Assembly: GCA_031271075.1 (NCBI GenBank)
Contig: JAISWN010000385.1
Span: 1 to 5,304 of the forward strand
DNA length: 5,304 nucleotides
Source: Treponema sp.
Lineage (GTDB): Bacteria > Spirochaetota > Spirochaetia > Treponematales > Breznakiellaceae
Reading direction: 5' to 3'
Shown: in pieces, positions 1 through 5,146 of the stretch
Layout: each line of letters starts with the position of its first letter
Position numbering within the stretch: position 1 is the first letter of the stretch
The notes under the pieces: model-generated
The model's database searches: none
What the model saw: the letters and a program-made list of their open reading frames with translations, nothing else
What the model was told of the DNA's origin: nothing
Position numbers and translations under genes: made by a program

Positions 1-60
1 TACAACAATATCTTAAAAAAAACCAGAAAATCAAGGGAAAATTCAAAAAAAAATGGCTGA
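1..60 (+). CDS. Possible C-terminal tail of an upstream gene (partial)
   Basis: The first forward frame is open from the window edge to a TGA at 58-60. It encodes about 19 residues, very rich in Lys, Arg, Asn and Ser, ending in Lys-Lys-Asn-Gly. A basic tail like this is common at protein C-termini. However, the DNA is A-rich, with two long A runs, and would yield Lys codons in any case. No family can be assigned. It could equally be non-coding. Confidence 0.22.
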   Translation, partial: YNNILKKTRKSRENSKKNG

Positions 61-78
61 CACCTTTCCGGCGCATTA

Positions 79-120
79 ATCCGCGTAAATCCGCGGTCCC
101 ATTCGCGTAACATTCGCGTT
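79..120. repeat. Four short imperfect direct repeats, ATYCGCG type
   Basis: Four near-identical heptamers start at 79, 89, 101 and 112: ATCCGCG twice, then ATTCGCG twice. They are followed by TAA, GTC, TAA and TTC, with uneven spacing of 10 to 12 bases. The first two and last two form separate pairs. The text resembles short dispersed intergenic repeats seen in spirochaete and some other bacterial genomes, which is from memory and was not searched. It lies between a possible gene end and the phage remnant. Confidence 0.5.
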
Positions 121-134
121 CATTGCTGAAAATA

Positions 135-207
135 GGTAGCCTATCCATGTAATTCCTTATATGGCAACAAGTTACGTTAATCTATAGGCTACCAGCTTAG
201 GAATTAC
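135..207. repeat. Two interleaved perfect inverted repeats
   Basis: GGTAGCCTAT (135-144) is perfectly inverted as ATAGGCTACC (184-193). GTAATTCC (149-156) is perfectly inverted as GGAATTAC (200-207). The arms alternate A, B, A', B', so both cannot close as simple nested hairpins. As RNA they would form a pseudoknot-like fold, and as DNA they could be paired protein-binding sites. The left A arm is also part of a local dyad, ATAGG-tag-CCTAT (132-144). In Mu-like phages an operator or transposase-binding region lies left of the early genes, so this may be a remnant of one. That function is inference only. Confidence 0.6.
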
Positions 208-220
208 GATAAATCAATGA

Positions 221-375
221 GAAGAAGCGATCAGTGAAAGCGAGCAGTACAATGCTTTGGCAAAGCGATAAGGAATTCCAAGGCCGTAGGACTGGCCCTG
301 GCCCATACCCTCGGCTATGCATCCTTCGATGACCTCATGGCCGCCGCCTCCCAGGCCAAAGGGGACGCGACATGA
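221..375 (+). pseudogene. Broken fragment of an unrecognised early phage gene (C-terminal part)
   Basis: The last third is convincingly coding. From about 268 to the TGA at 373-375 the frame reads a helical stretch with the core LGYASFDDLMAAA, high third-position GC, and an ATGA overlap with the next gene. Upstream in that frame a TGA at 235-237 blocks it, 18 bases after an ATG at 217. Between 221 and 267 another frame reads well (EEAISESEQYNALAKR) and then meets a TAA at 269. The simplest reading is one protein with a single-base frameshift near 266-270. The LGYASFDDL pattern recalls the last helix of XRE-type helix-turn-helix proteins, so a repressor or Ner-like remnant is possible. No HTH core is visible, so this is a guess. 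Confidence 0.45.
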
Positions 376-605
376 AAATAAGCACGAAACACGTCCTGGA
401 TTTCAAGGACTACCTTTTGCCCCTCAGTTACCTTGAGAAAGCATTCAGGGCGGCCGGAGTTGATGTAGAGTTCCGGGCCCAGATACTGGGAGAAACCCAA
501 AAATGGGTCGATGTCGATTACGGGAACAGGGCCGGATCGATCTGCATTGAAGGCGATAATCCGGCCGCGGTGGTGAAGGACGTCGCCGCCGCCGTAACGC
601 TATAG
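372..605 (+). CDS. Small hypothetical phage protein, 77 residues
   Basis: The frame is intact. Its ATG at 372 overlaps the stop of the upstream fragment (ATGA), and an AGGGG purine run ends about 7 bases before it, so both translation coupling and a Shine-Dalgarno site support this start. The product begins with a basic stretch, then an amphipathic part around LSYLEKAFRAAGV (residues 17-29). It ends with EGDNPAAVVKDVAAAVTL, which looks like a C-terminal helix. There are no Cys residues, membrane segments or catalytic motifs that I recognise. Position at the head of the early operon, well before the MuB-like gene, suggests an early accessory role, but I cannot name the family. Codon use (GC-rich third positions) matches the neighbouring phage genes. 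The stop TAG is followed at once by the AGGAGG of the next gene. Confidence 0.75.
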   Translation: MKISTKHVLDFKDYLLPLSYLEKAFRAAGVDVEFRAQILGETQKWVDVDYGNRAGSICIEGDNPAAVVKDVAAAVTL

Positions 606-615
606 GAGGCCGAAT

Positions 616-1168
616 ATGAATATGGTCATAAGCCCCACCGATTTGAGGAACACGATAGGGAGTATGACAGTTACACGGGATCGAACACCTCTACCCGGCT
701 GGACGAACACAAACTTTACTACGGGAGCTTCGCCGGCAAAGAAAAGATACCGGCGGAGGATCTCCCCACAATAGAGGAAGTAAGAAAGATATTCGGGCGG
801 TTTGTGGCCCGGTATAACGCGGAGTGGCGGCACGGCGGACAGGGGCCGGGACGTACATGTACGATGCCGACTGTGACCTGCTGAAAGACTCCGGCATCAC
901 GGAAGAGAACGTCCGGAAAGTGAACCGCGCGCGGAAGGCGGTCCGGAAACATATAAACGAAACCCGGGAAGAGCTGGAAGAGATCGGGAAAGACAAGCTG
1001 ACTCTGCTGGAGGAACTGCGGGGAGAGGAGAGCCGGGAGGAAGTCCGCAAGGCGGCGGGCGGGGAAGACATGGCCGGAGGCGGCTCCTCCGCGTTAACGG
1101 TAGTAAAGCCGAAGTTTAGAACAATAAAAGGCGTACTCGGCGAGAATCTGAAGATTCGGAAGTCATAG
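616..1168 (+). pseudogene. Unrecognised early phage gene, about 180 residues, broken by two frameshifts
   Basis: A strong AGGAGG at 604-609 precedes ATG at 616, but that frame soon gives poor sequence and stops at about 775. The frame starting at 606 is open to beyond 850 and looks coding (RLDEHKLYYGSFAGKEKIP, then a helix around EEVRKIFGRFVARYNAEW), yet it has no good start. A third frame takes over near 835-860 and runs to TAG at 1166-1168. Joined, these give one protein: an N-terminal part rich in Tyr and acidic residues, a middle containing YMYDADCDLLKDSGITEENV, a long charged probable coiled coil (about 905-1050), a Gly-rich linker, and a basic tail. Two lost single bases, near 624 and 835-860, would restore it. 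A shorter GTG start at 824 is possible but would drop the conserved-looking middle. It abuts the MuB-like gene, so an early accessory role is likely. Family unknown. Confidence 0.6.
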
Positions 1169-1176
1169 GAGGAAGC

Positions 1177-1590
1177 ATGAACAATGCGCCGGCGGTCATA
1201 TCCGCGTACAAGAGCCGCGCCTATAACGGCGATGTGAAGGGGCTGGAAGAAAGGATGGACGCCTGGCTGGCGAGGGATGCGCGGCGGCTGTCCAGGATAG
1301 AGGTGCCGACCGCCGAGACGGCGGCGATGGAGCAGATCCGGGCGGCCATCGCCATAGCGCATGAGGAGGCGTCCATCGCGGTCATCGTGGGGGACGCCGG
1401 GAGCGGGAAGACGACAGCCCTCAGGCGGTACGCGATAGAAAGTCACTCGGCCCTGCTTGTCGACGTTGATCCGAGCTTTTCCCAGATAGTATTGATGAGC
1501 GAAATCGCCGGCTGTCTCGGCGTGGAGGGCAAGGGTGGCGCAAACGCCGTCATCGACCGGGTTATCGGGGCCCTGAAGGATCGGGATTGA
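1177..1590 (+). pseudogene. MuB-like AAA ATPase, C-terminally truncated
   Basis: ATG at 1177 has an excellent AGGAGG site 4 bases upstream. Residues 1-25 (PAVISAYKSRAYNGD) resemble the second half of the XRE-like helix-turn-helix found at the N-terminus of MuB-type proteins. Residues 72-80 are a clear Walker A loop, GDAGSGKTT. Residues 93-104 form the following hydrophobic strand (LLVDVDPSFSQI). The protein ends after ALKDRD at residue 137, just where these ATPases enter the Walker B strand and its acidic pair. The family is usually about 250-310 residues. In Mu, MuB binds DNA and ATP and delivers target DNA to MuA. Without Walker B and the C-terminal half this product should not hydrolyse ATP. 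The stop overlaps the next fragment, which begins mid-protein, so a deletion joined two genes. The identification is strong, and the loss of function is inferred. Confidence 0.85.
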
Positions 1591-1912
1591 GTGACAACAT
1601 CACTTTTGACGAACGCCTCCAGGTGGCGCGGGAGCTTATCGGGGACTGCATTAAAAAGTGGAGCGACGGATCCAGGAACGAGATCAAAATACTTGTACAG
1701 GACGCTTTCCAGGTCGACAAGGCGGGGAAGGTGTCCACGGCGAGGGTGCTGGGGCTGCGCCGCCTTGAGATACACGATCCGGACTGGGAAAAGGCCATGA
1801 AGGCTATAACGGAAAGCATCCAGGTATCCGGGACGAAACAGTATCTGCGCTTTTATGAGCGGGACGAAAGGGGGAGTACAGGCAGATACCTCTGGACGTG
1901 GCGGTATTATAA
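1587..1912 (+). pseudogene. DUF3164 protein, C-terminal fragment with a frameshift
   Basis: The frame reads DNITFDERLQVARELIGDCI, continues through KILVQDAFQVDKAGKVSTARVLGLRRLEI (in two stretches) to YLRFYERDE. This matches the C-terminal half of DUF3164 proteins, which are widespread in Mu-like phages near MuB. Their function is unknown. The usual length is near 200 residues, so the N-terminal half is gone. TTG at 1587 is the only start and overlaps the ATPase stop. It probably marks the deletion scar and not a natural start. After codon GAA at 1866 the frame goes wrong at a run of five G (1870-1874). Shifting one base from 1874 gives the expected ending EYRQIPLDVAVL with a TAA at 1910-1912. 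Without the shift, translation runs on to about 2033 with Arg/Gly/Pro-rich nonsense. One missing G explains this, through mutation or a base-calling error. Confidence 0.82.
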
Positions 1913-2001
1913 AAAGCGAAACGGAGGGCCGGGGAAGAAGCGGCCCCCGTCGCCCGGACGCGGCGTTCCGGGCCCGATGAGCAAGCCGAAGGAGCGGAAA
2001 T

Positions 2002-2241
2002 ATGGCGAGAAACAAACTGGTAGATTTAAATGACCATCTGTTTGAGCAGATGGAGAGGCTGAATGACGACGATTTGAAGGGGGAAGAACTCTCCCAAGAA
2101 ATCATCCGGGCACAGGCCATGTGCGGCGTGGCCGGACAGATTATAGCCGGCGGGAGGCTGATACTGGACGCGGCGAAGGCGGCCGACGATTGTCCCGGAA
2201 TCCGTAAAACCACCCTTTTGGCGGACAAGTCCAATGCGTAA
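2002..2241 (+). CDS. Small conserved-looking phage protein, 79 residues
   Basis: The frame is intact from ATG at 2002, with GGAG at 1991-1994 seven bases upstream. The product is mainly helical. Residues 1-34 are acidic with the pattern NKLVDLNDHLFEQMERLND. Residues 35-62 carry an alanine-rich helix (EIIRAQAMCGVAGQIIAGGR). The tail is short and variable. Proteins of this shape, small with a DLNNHLF-type opening, are common in Mu-like and other temperate phages next to an HNH gene. They have no known activity. Its stop overlaps the ATG of the HNH gene (ATGCGTAA), showing tight translational coupling. No membrane segment, zinc motif or catalytic motif is visible. Of the genes between 616 and 2893 it is the only one without an obvious lesion. 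The resemblance is from memory and the role is unknown. Confidence 0.75.
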   Translation: MARNKLVDLNDHLFEQMERLNDDDLKGEELSQEIIRAQAMCGVAGQIIAGGRLILDAAKAADDCPGIRKTTLLADKSNA

Positions 2242-2893
2242 ACGCAGCTATACACCTCCGCACAACTACACCGCCGCCGAAATACGGTTTCTGGAAAAGA
2301 AGGTTGCCGGGCGGAGCTACGCCGAATTAACGGAACTGTTTAACCGGCGCTTCGGCCTTTCGTTTACCGTGAGCCGCCTGAACTCAGCCCTGGGACGGCT
2401 CGGGCTGAGAAACGGCCGGGACTGCCGTTTCCGCCCCGGCAATATCTCTTTGCACAAAATAAAAAAGGGAGAGCACATAAGCAGAAACACTGAATTCAGG
2501 CCGGGAAACAGACCCCACACATGGAGGCCCGTGGGAACCGAGCGCGTAAACGGCGAAGGATATACGGAAATAAGAATACGCAACCCGAGCGGCAAGCCGT
2601 GGAAAAACTGGAAGGCCAAGCACCGGATGATATGAGAAAAAGCGCACGGGAAAATCCCCCGGGGCCATGTCGTACTCTTCGCGGACGGGGACAAAGGGAA
2701 TTTCGCCCTGGACAACCTGCTGTTAGTATCGCGGAAAGAACTGGGGGTAATGAACAGGCAGGGGCTCATATCCGCCGACGGGGATTTGACGAAAACCGGC
2801 AAGCTGATCGCGGACATTAAGATGCTGATAGCCGACCGGAGAAATGGAATTAAAAAAGGAAAAAGGGCAAAGAAGGAAGGGAAGCGAAAATGA
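2234..2893 (+). pseudogene. Phage HNH endonuclease-like protein with in-frame TGA at codon 134
   Basis: The reading frame runs 219 codons from ATG at 2234 to TGA at 2891-2893, interrupted only by TGA at 2633-2635. Residues 12-58 look like a helix-turn-helix (TAAEIRFLEKKVAGRSYAEL, then FTVSRLNSALGRLG). Residues 105-162 form the HNH_3-type nuclease domain: a YTEIRI strand, then KHRMI, the stop, EKAHGKIPRGHVVLFADGDK, and finally N156 and DNL (160-162). Family members usually have Trp directly after the KHR-x-x segment, so the TGA sits at a likely TGG codon: one G-to-A transition. A basic tail with many Lys follows. The start overlaps the upstream stop, and the end overlaps gemA (ATGA). Termination at codon 134 would leave the HTH part but remove most of the nuclease core, so I call it a nonsense-mutated gene. 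Confidence 0.85.
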
Positions 2894-3375
2894 AAAGCGC
2901 AGTTAAGATACACAGGCCGATTCTGAACCGGAAAGAAAAACTGTCCCTTATCCACATAGCCAAGAAGGAAACCGGTATTACCGACGAAGCCTACCGGCTG
3001 CTGCTTGAGGACGCGGCGGGAATAGGGAGCGCGGCGGATATCGCGTTTGAAGACCAGTTTAAAGCCGTTATGAAGGCCTTTGAAAAACTGGGATTCAGGA
3101 GCTGGAAAAAACAGGGTAAGACCAATTCCCGTCCAGAGTGGACGGACACCTGGGGCTGCACGGAAGACCAGAGGGCGAAGATAGAAGTCATGTGGAAGAC
3201 CTGCGCCCGGAACCCGGGCGACCGGGCGCTGAGGGCCTTCGTAAAAAGGATAACGCGCGTGGACAGCCCCGTATTCCTCAGGCCGGACCTGGCCCGGAAA
3301 GTGATCCTGGCGCTGTCGGACATGATGAGGAAGGCGGGTTTCGATCCCGATACCGGGGGGAGGCTGGTGGTATGA
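2890..3375 (+). CDS. gemA: GemA/DUF1018 family early regulatory protein
   Basis: This 161-residue protein is intact. Residues 11-70 carry the family signature: a basic opening helix (LNRKEKLSLIHIAKKETGI), then TDEAYRLLLEDAAGIGSAADI, and a third helix ending FEKLGF. Residues 91-120 have the second conserved block (TEDQRAKIEVMWKTCA, then RALRAFVKRI), followed by a helix and a short Gly-rich tail. In Mu, GemA (gp16) is an early protein reported to alter host gene expression and DNA supercoiling. Its molecular role is poorly defined. The ATG overlaps the HNH stop, and a GGAAGGGAA Shine-Dalgarno site ends about 6 bases upstream. The length is close to the family norm. The stop overlaps the next small ORF. 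Mu-like context is confirmed by mor 475 bases further on. It shows no lesion, unlike the genes before it. Confidence 0.9.
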   Translation: MKSAVKIHRPILNRKEKLSLIHIAKKETGITDEAYRLLLEDAAGIGSAADIAFEDQFKAVMKAFEKLGFRSWKKQGKTNSRPEWTDTWGCTEDQRAKIEVMWKTCARNPGDRALRAFVKRITRVDSPVFLRPDLARKVILALSDMMRKAGFDPDTGGRLVV

Positions 3376-3464
3376 CAATCCAACTGAATCTGTTTAAAAG
3401 AAACACGGCGGGAAGGAAGAAGGGGCGCGGCTCCTGGAGGGATCATGAAATGTATCACCTGTAA
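3372..3464 (+). CDS. Small ORF of 30 residues between gemA and the DUF4406 gene
   Basis: ATG at 3372 overlaps the gemA stop (ATGA) and has GGAGG at 3359-3363, eight bases upstream. This is better ribosome-site support than many phage genes have. The product starts MTIQLNLFKRN and continues with a Lys/Arg/Gly-rich stretch, ending at TAA 3462-3464. It overlaps the following gene by 20 bases. No family is recognisable. It could be a real tiny protein, a leader that couples translation, or the head of a longer gene shortened by decay. Confidence 0.42.
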   Translation: MTIQLNLFKRNTAGRKKGRGSWRDHEMYHL

Positions 3465-3831
3465 ACACGACGGCAGGGGCTACTGCGGGCGGGGCTATTC
3501 TAAAAGCAACGCCGGGAAACTGTGCCGGGGCCACGAGAGAATGAAACTGTACATCTGCGGCCGTATTTCCGGGGAAACCGAATACCGCCTTAAGTTTCTC
3601 CTGGCGGAAGAAAGGCTTTTTAAATCCGGCTATTACCCGGTCAACCCGGCGGCCTGTGTCCCCGGCACCGCGGACTGGCCTCTTGCCATGCGGCAGGCGA
3701 TAAGGCTTATGTTGCGGTGCGACGGCGTGGCCCTGCTCCCGGACTGGGAGGAATCCCGGGGGGCGAAGATTGAGGAGGCCCTGGCCCGCGAACTGGGCAT
3801 GGACGTAAGGCCCATCGGGGAGTGGGAATAG
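3445..3831 (+). CDS. DUF4406 (nucleoside deoxyribosyltransferase-like) protein with N-terminal Cys-rich extension
   Basis: This is an intact 128-residue frame with GGAGG at 3436-3440. Residues 34-128 match DUF4406, a Rossmann-like family related to nucleoside 2-deoxyribosyltransferases: YICGRIS at 36-42, GYYPVNP at 62-68, MRQAI at 82-86, CDGVALLPDWEESRGAKIE at 92-110. E110 corresponds to the position of the catalytic Glu in the enzyme family. The substrate is unknown, and phage copies may act on nucleotides or their modified forms. Residues 1-32 hold four cysteines (3, 6, 14, 27) in a C-x2-C-x7-C-x12-C pattern, like the tiny zinc-binding proteins often encoded separately in phages. M33 (3541) aligns with the normal DUF4406 start but has only a weak ribosome site, so the two parts look fused. 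The gene lies between gemA and mor. Confidence 0.82.
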   Translation: MKCITCKHDGRGYCGRGYSKSNAGKLCRGHERMKLYICGRISGETEYRLKFLLAEERLFKSGYYPVNPAACVPGTADWPLAMRQAIRLMLRCDGVALLPDWEESRGAKIEEALARELGMDVRPIGEWE

Positions 3832-3850
3832 TATTATATTTAAAGGGATA

Positions 3851-4120
3851 ATGGGTTATCATGGATATAGCGGGGGCGCGGCATTGGAAAAAAGCGATGT
3901 TTTTAAGGAACTGGAAAACATTCTCGGCACGGAGGCGGCTAACCGCTTCGTCGACTATTACTGCGGCTCCAGCATCTATATACCCAGAAACATTATCGTT
4001 GAGCGGAAACACCGGAAGATCAGGAAGGAATTCGGAGACGGGGCAAGCTACCGGGAACTGGCCCTCCGGTACGGATATTCGGAACGCCATATCCGAACGA
4101 TTATTCACGAAATGGGGTAA
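3851..4120 (+). CDS. mor: Mor-family transcription activator
   Basis: The 89-residue product matches the Mor/C activator family of Mu-like phages. Residues 12-45 are the helical dimerisation part (FKELENILGTEAANRFVDYY), followed by a short strand with YIPRN at 43-47. Residues 49-88 are the DNA-binding part, with a helix-turn-helix around SYRELALRYGYSERHIRTII (66-85). Mu Mor is 129 residues, so this copy is short at the N-terminus, but both domains are represented. Mor works as a dimer at the middle promoter, helping sigma-70 RNA polymerase where no good -35 box exists. ATG at 3851 has AAAGGGA only 3 bases upstream, a tight spacing, but no better in-frame start exists (TTG at 3884 would cut the dimerisation helix). 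It follows the DUF4406 gene by 19 AT-rich bases and ends just before a dyad that could be its target. Confidence 0.87.
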   Translation: MGYHGYSGGAALEKSDVFKELENILGTEAANRFVDYYCGSSIYIPRNIIVERKHRKIRKEFGDGASYRELALRYGYSERHIRTIIHEMG

Positions 4121-4155
4121 AAAAGATGCTGGATAAGGCTCCGGGAGTATCGGCC

Positions 4156-4178
4156 TTATACCGATAATCTGGTATAAA
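4156..4178 (+). promoter_or_regulatory. Dyad symmetry overlapping a -10-like box after mor; possible middle promoter
   Basis: TTATACC (4156-4162) is perfectly inverted as GGTATAA (4171-4177) around an 8-base centre. TATAAA at 4173-4178 resembles a -10 box, and no TTGACA-like -35 is found about 17 bases upstream. In Mu the Mor-dependent promoter lies just after mor and lacks a -35 box. However, Mor binds upstream of -35, not over -10, so this dyad may instead be an operator for a repressor or a weak RNA hairpin. It has no T tract, so it is not a typical terminator. Confidence 0.4.
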
Positions 4179-4198
4179 GCTACAAAAGGAGTAAGAAC

Positions 4199-5125
4199 AT
4201 GAAGAAACGTGTCGCTATCCCGCTGTCAATTTTTATCGGGCTGGTGTTTTGGTTTGTTGTATTGGGAATAATCGGGTCAAAAATGGACCCGCCGTAGCGC
4301 CGGCAACAGGCGGAACAGCCCGAAACGGCAAACGAAAGCGTTCAGGCGCCGGAACCGGAGCCGGAGCCGCAACAGCCTGAACTAGCTGAAGCGGAGCCGC
4401 AGCCATCGGTTACACAGGAAAGAGCGGACAATGTTTTGCTTAATTCAAATTTAATAGAAGCACCGGTATTGAACGATCGTAAAGAACGAATAGGGACAAA
4501 TGCATATATTACAGTCCCGCAGGAAGTTCTTTTGGAAAATGTTTCGATGGACGATGTGGCGGAGTTTTACCAGTCTTTTCAGGGGAAAGGATACAATTGG
4601 GTATCAATACTATGCCCCGAAGGAACCGGTCTTGTATTTCCAGGCGCGGGAAAATTGGCTAGTTATGGAAAACTTGATAAAGAAGGGCGTCTCACGGACG
4701 ATATTTACTGGTCAATAATTTATGACGAAACCGTTGGAACTTTTAAAGAATTTAAGCATACGCAGCAACCGGTTACACAGGCAAGATCGGACAATATTTT
4801 GATGAACACGGCCTTGATAGAAGCGCCGGTAGTGAATGGTTTTAATCAAAGGATAGGGACAAGGGCATATATTACACTCCCGCAGGAAATCCTTTTGGAG
4901 GTTGTTTCACTGGAAGATGTTACGGAGTTTTACTGGTCATTTCAGGGGAAAGGGTACAACTGGGTGTCAATAATATGTCCCGAGGGAACTGGCCTTGTAT
5001 TTGGAGGAGCAGGTCCAATGGCTAGTTATGGAAAAGTTGATGAATTGGGAAGAATGGACGGAGATACTCACTGGGTTATAATCTACGATGAAACCATTGG
5101 AAATTTTAGAGGATTGAAATTTTAG
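4199..5125 (+). pseudogene. Membrane-anchored protein with two tandem 121-residue repeats, interrupted by TAG at codon 33
   Basis: ATG at 4199 has AAAGGAG at 4185-4191. Residues 1-30 are a typical signal anchor: MKKR, then about 23 hydrophobic residues including FIGLVFWFVVLGIIG, with no lipobox Cys. An in-frame TAG at 4295-4297 follows, then the same frame stays open to TAG at 5123-5125. After the stop comes a Glu/Pro/Gln-rich linker (residues 34-70) and two copies of one domain, about two-thirds identical. Each contains RIGT-x-AYIT-x-PQE, SFQGKGYNWVSI-x-CPEGTGLVF, GAG-x-x-ASYGK and IIYDET. The TAG fits a CAG-to-TAG change in a Gln-rich stretch. The domain is unknown to me; the anchor implies the repeats would lie outside the membrane. 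The repeat part is clearly more AT-rich than the phage genes. It may be a host gene or cargo beyond the remnant. TTG at 4436 is a poor restart. Confidence 0.72.
4408..5125 (+). repeat. Tandem direct repeat, period 363 bases
   Basis: GGTTACACAG occurs at 4408 and again at 4771, an offset of exactly 363 bases. The similarity continues at that offset through GGACAAT, ATAGAAGC, CATATATTACA, TTTCAGGGGAAAGG and TAGTTATGGAAAA to the gene end. Unit 1 is 4408-4770 and unit 2 is 4771-5125. Because the period is divisible by three, the units encode parallel 121-residue domains. By hand alignment about 74 of 109 residues are identical, and many differences are conservative, suggesting an old in-frame duplication kept under selection for some time. 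Confidence 0.9.
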
Positions 5126-5146
5126 GCTAATTTACCTAAAAACCCC

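Larger units (their letters stand above)
221..4120 (+). mobile_element. Remnant of a Mu-like transposable prophage, early region
   Basis: This span holds a run of same-strand, closely packed genes. Several match families typical of Mu-like phages: MuB-like ATPase, DUF3164, HNH protein, GemA and Mor, in that order. Seen in the sequence: at least five of the genes are broken by deletion, frameshift or an in-frame stop, and no transposase, repressor, head or tail gene is present. The order matches the early-to-middle part of Mu-type genomes, so the activator gene mor marks the end of the early block. No phage ends or target-site duplication were recognised, so both limits are approximate. The left limit is set by the first phage-like reading frame and the right limit by the end of mor. 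I infer a defective prophage. Confidence 0.8.

Noticed and set aside
1..60. Reverse-strand rho-independent terminator from the long T tracts
   Set aside because: No convincing GC-rich hairpin precedes either T run on the reverse strand.
79..120. CRISPR array
   Set aside because: The units are only 7-9 bases with gaps of a few bases, far too short for repeats and spacers.
691..1446. Long reverse-strand open frame (251 residues)
   Set aside because: It is Ser/Arg/Pro-rich, lies opposite convincing forward genes, including the Walker A region, and has no recognisable domain. It is an antisense shadow of GC-rich DNA.
616..2000. All lesions being sequencing errors
   Set aside because: Only the G5 frameshift lies in a typical homopolymer. 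The internal deletion and the two substitution-type stops are not expected from indel-prone sequencing, although individual sites could still be errors.
1913..2001. Arg/Pro-rich reading frame after DUF3164, including ATG at 1977
   Set aside because: It is out-of-frame continuation beyond the true DUF3164 end and overlaps the ribosome site of the next gene; no independent support.
2633..2635. TGA read as Trp by a changed genetic code
   Set aside because: TGA serves as the natural terminator in ATGA overlaps at 373, 2891 and 3373, so a nonsense mutation is simpler.
2317..3378. Longest reverse-strand open frame (353 residues)
   Set aside because: It is the mirror of the HNH gene and gemA, with no family resemblance and no ribosome site or operon logic.
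3138..3464. 108-residue forward frame overlapping gemA
   Set aside because: It is composed of Gly/Arg/Glu/Asp-rich shadow sequence of gemA. Only its last 30 codons from ATG 3372 have their own ribosome site and are listed separately.
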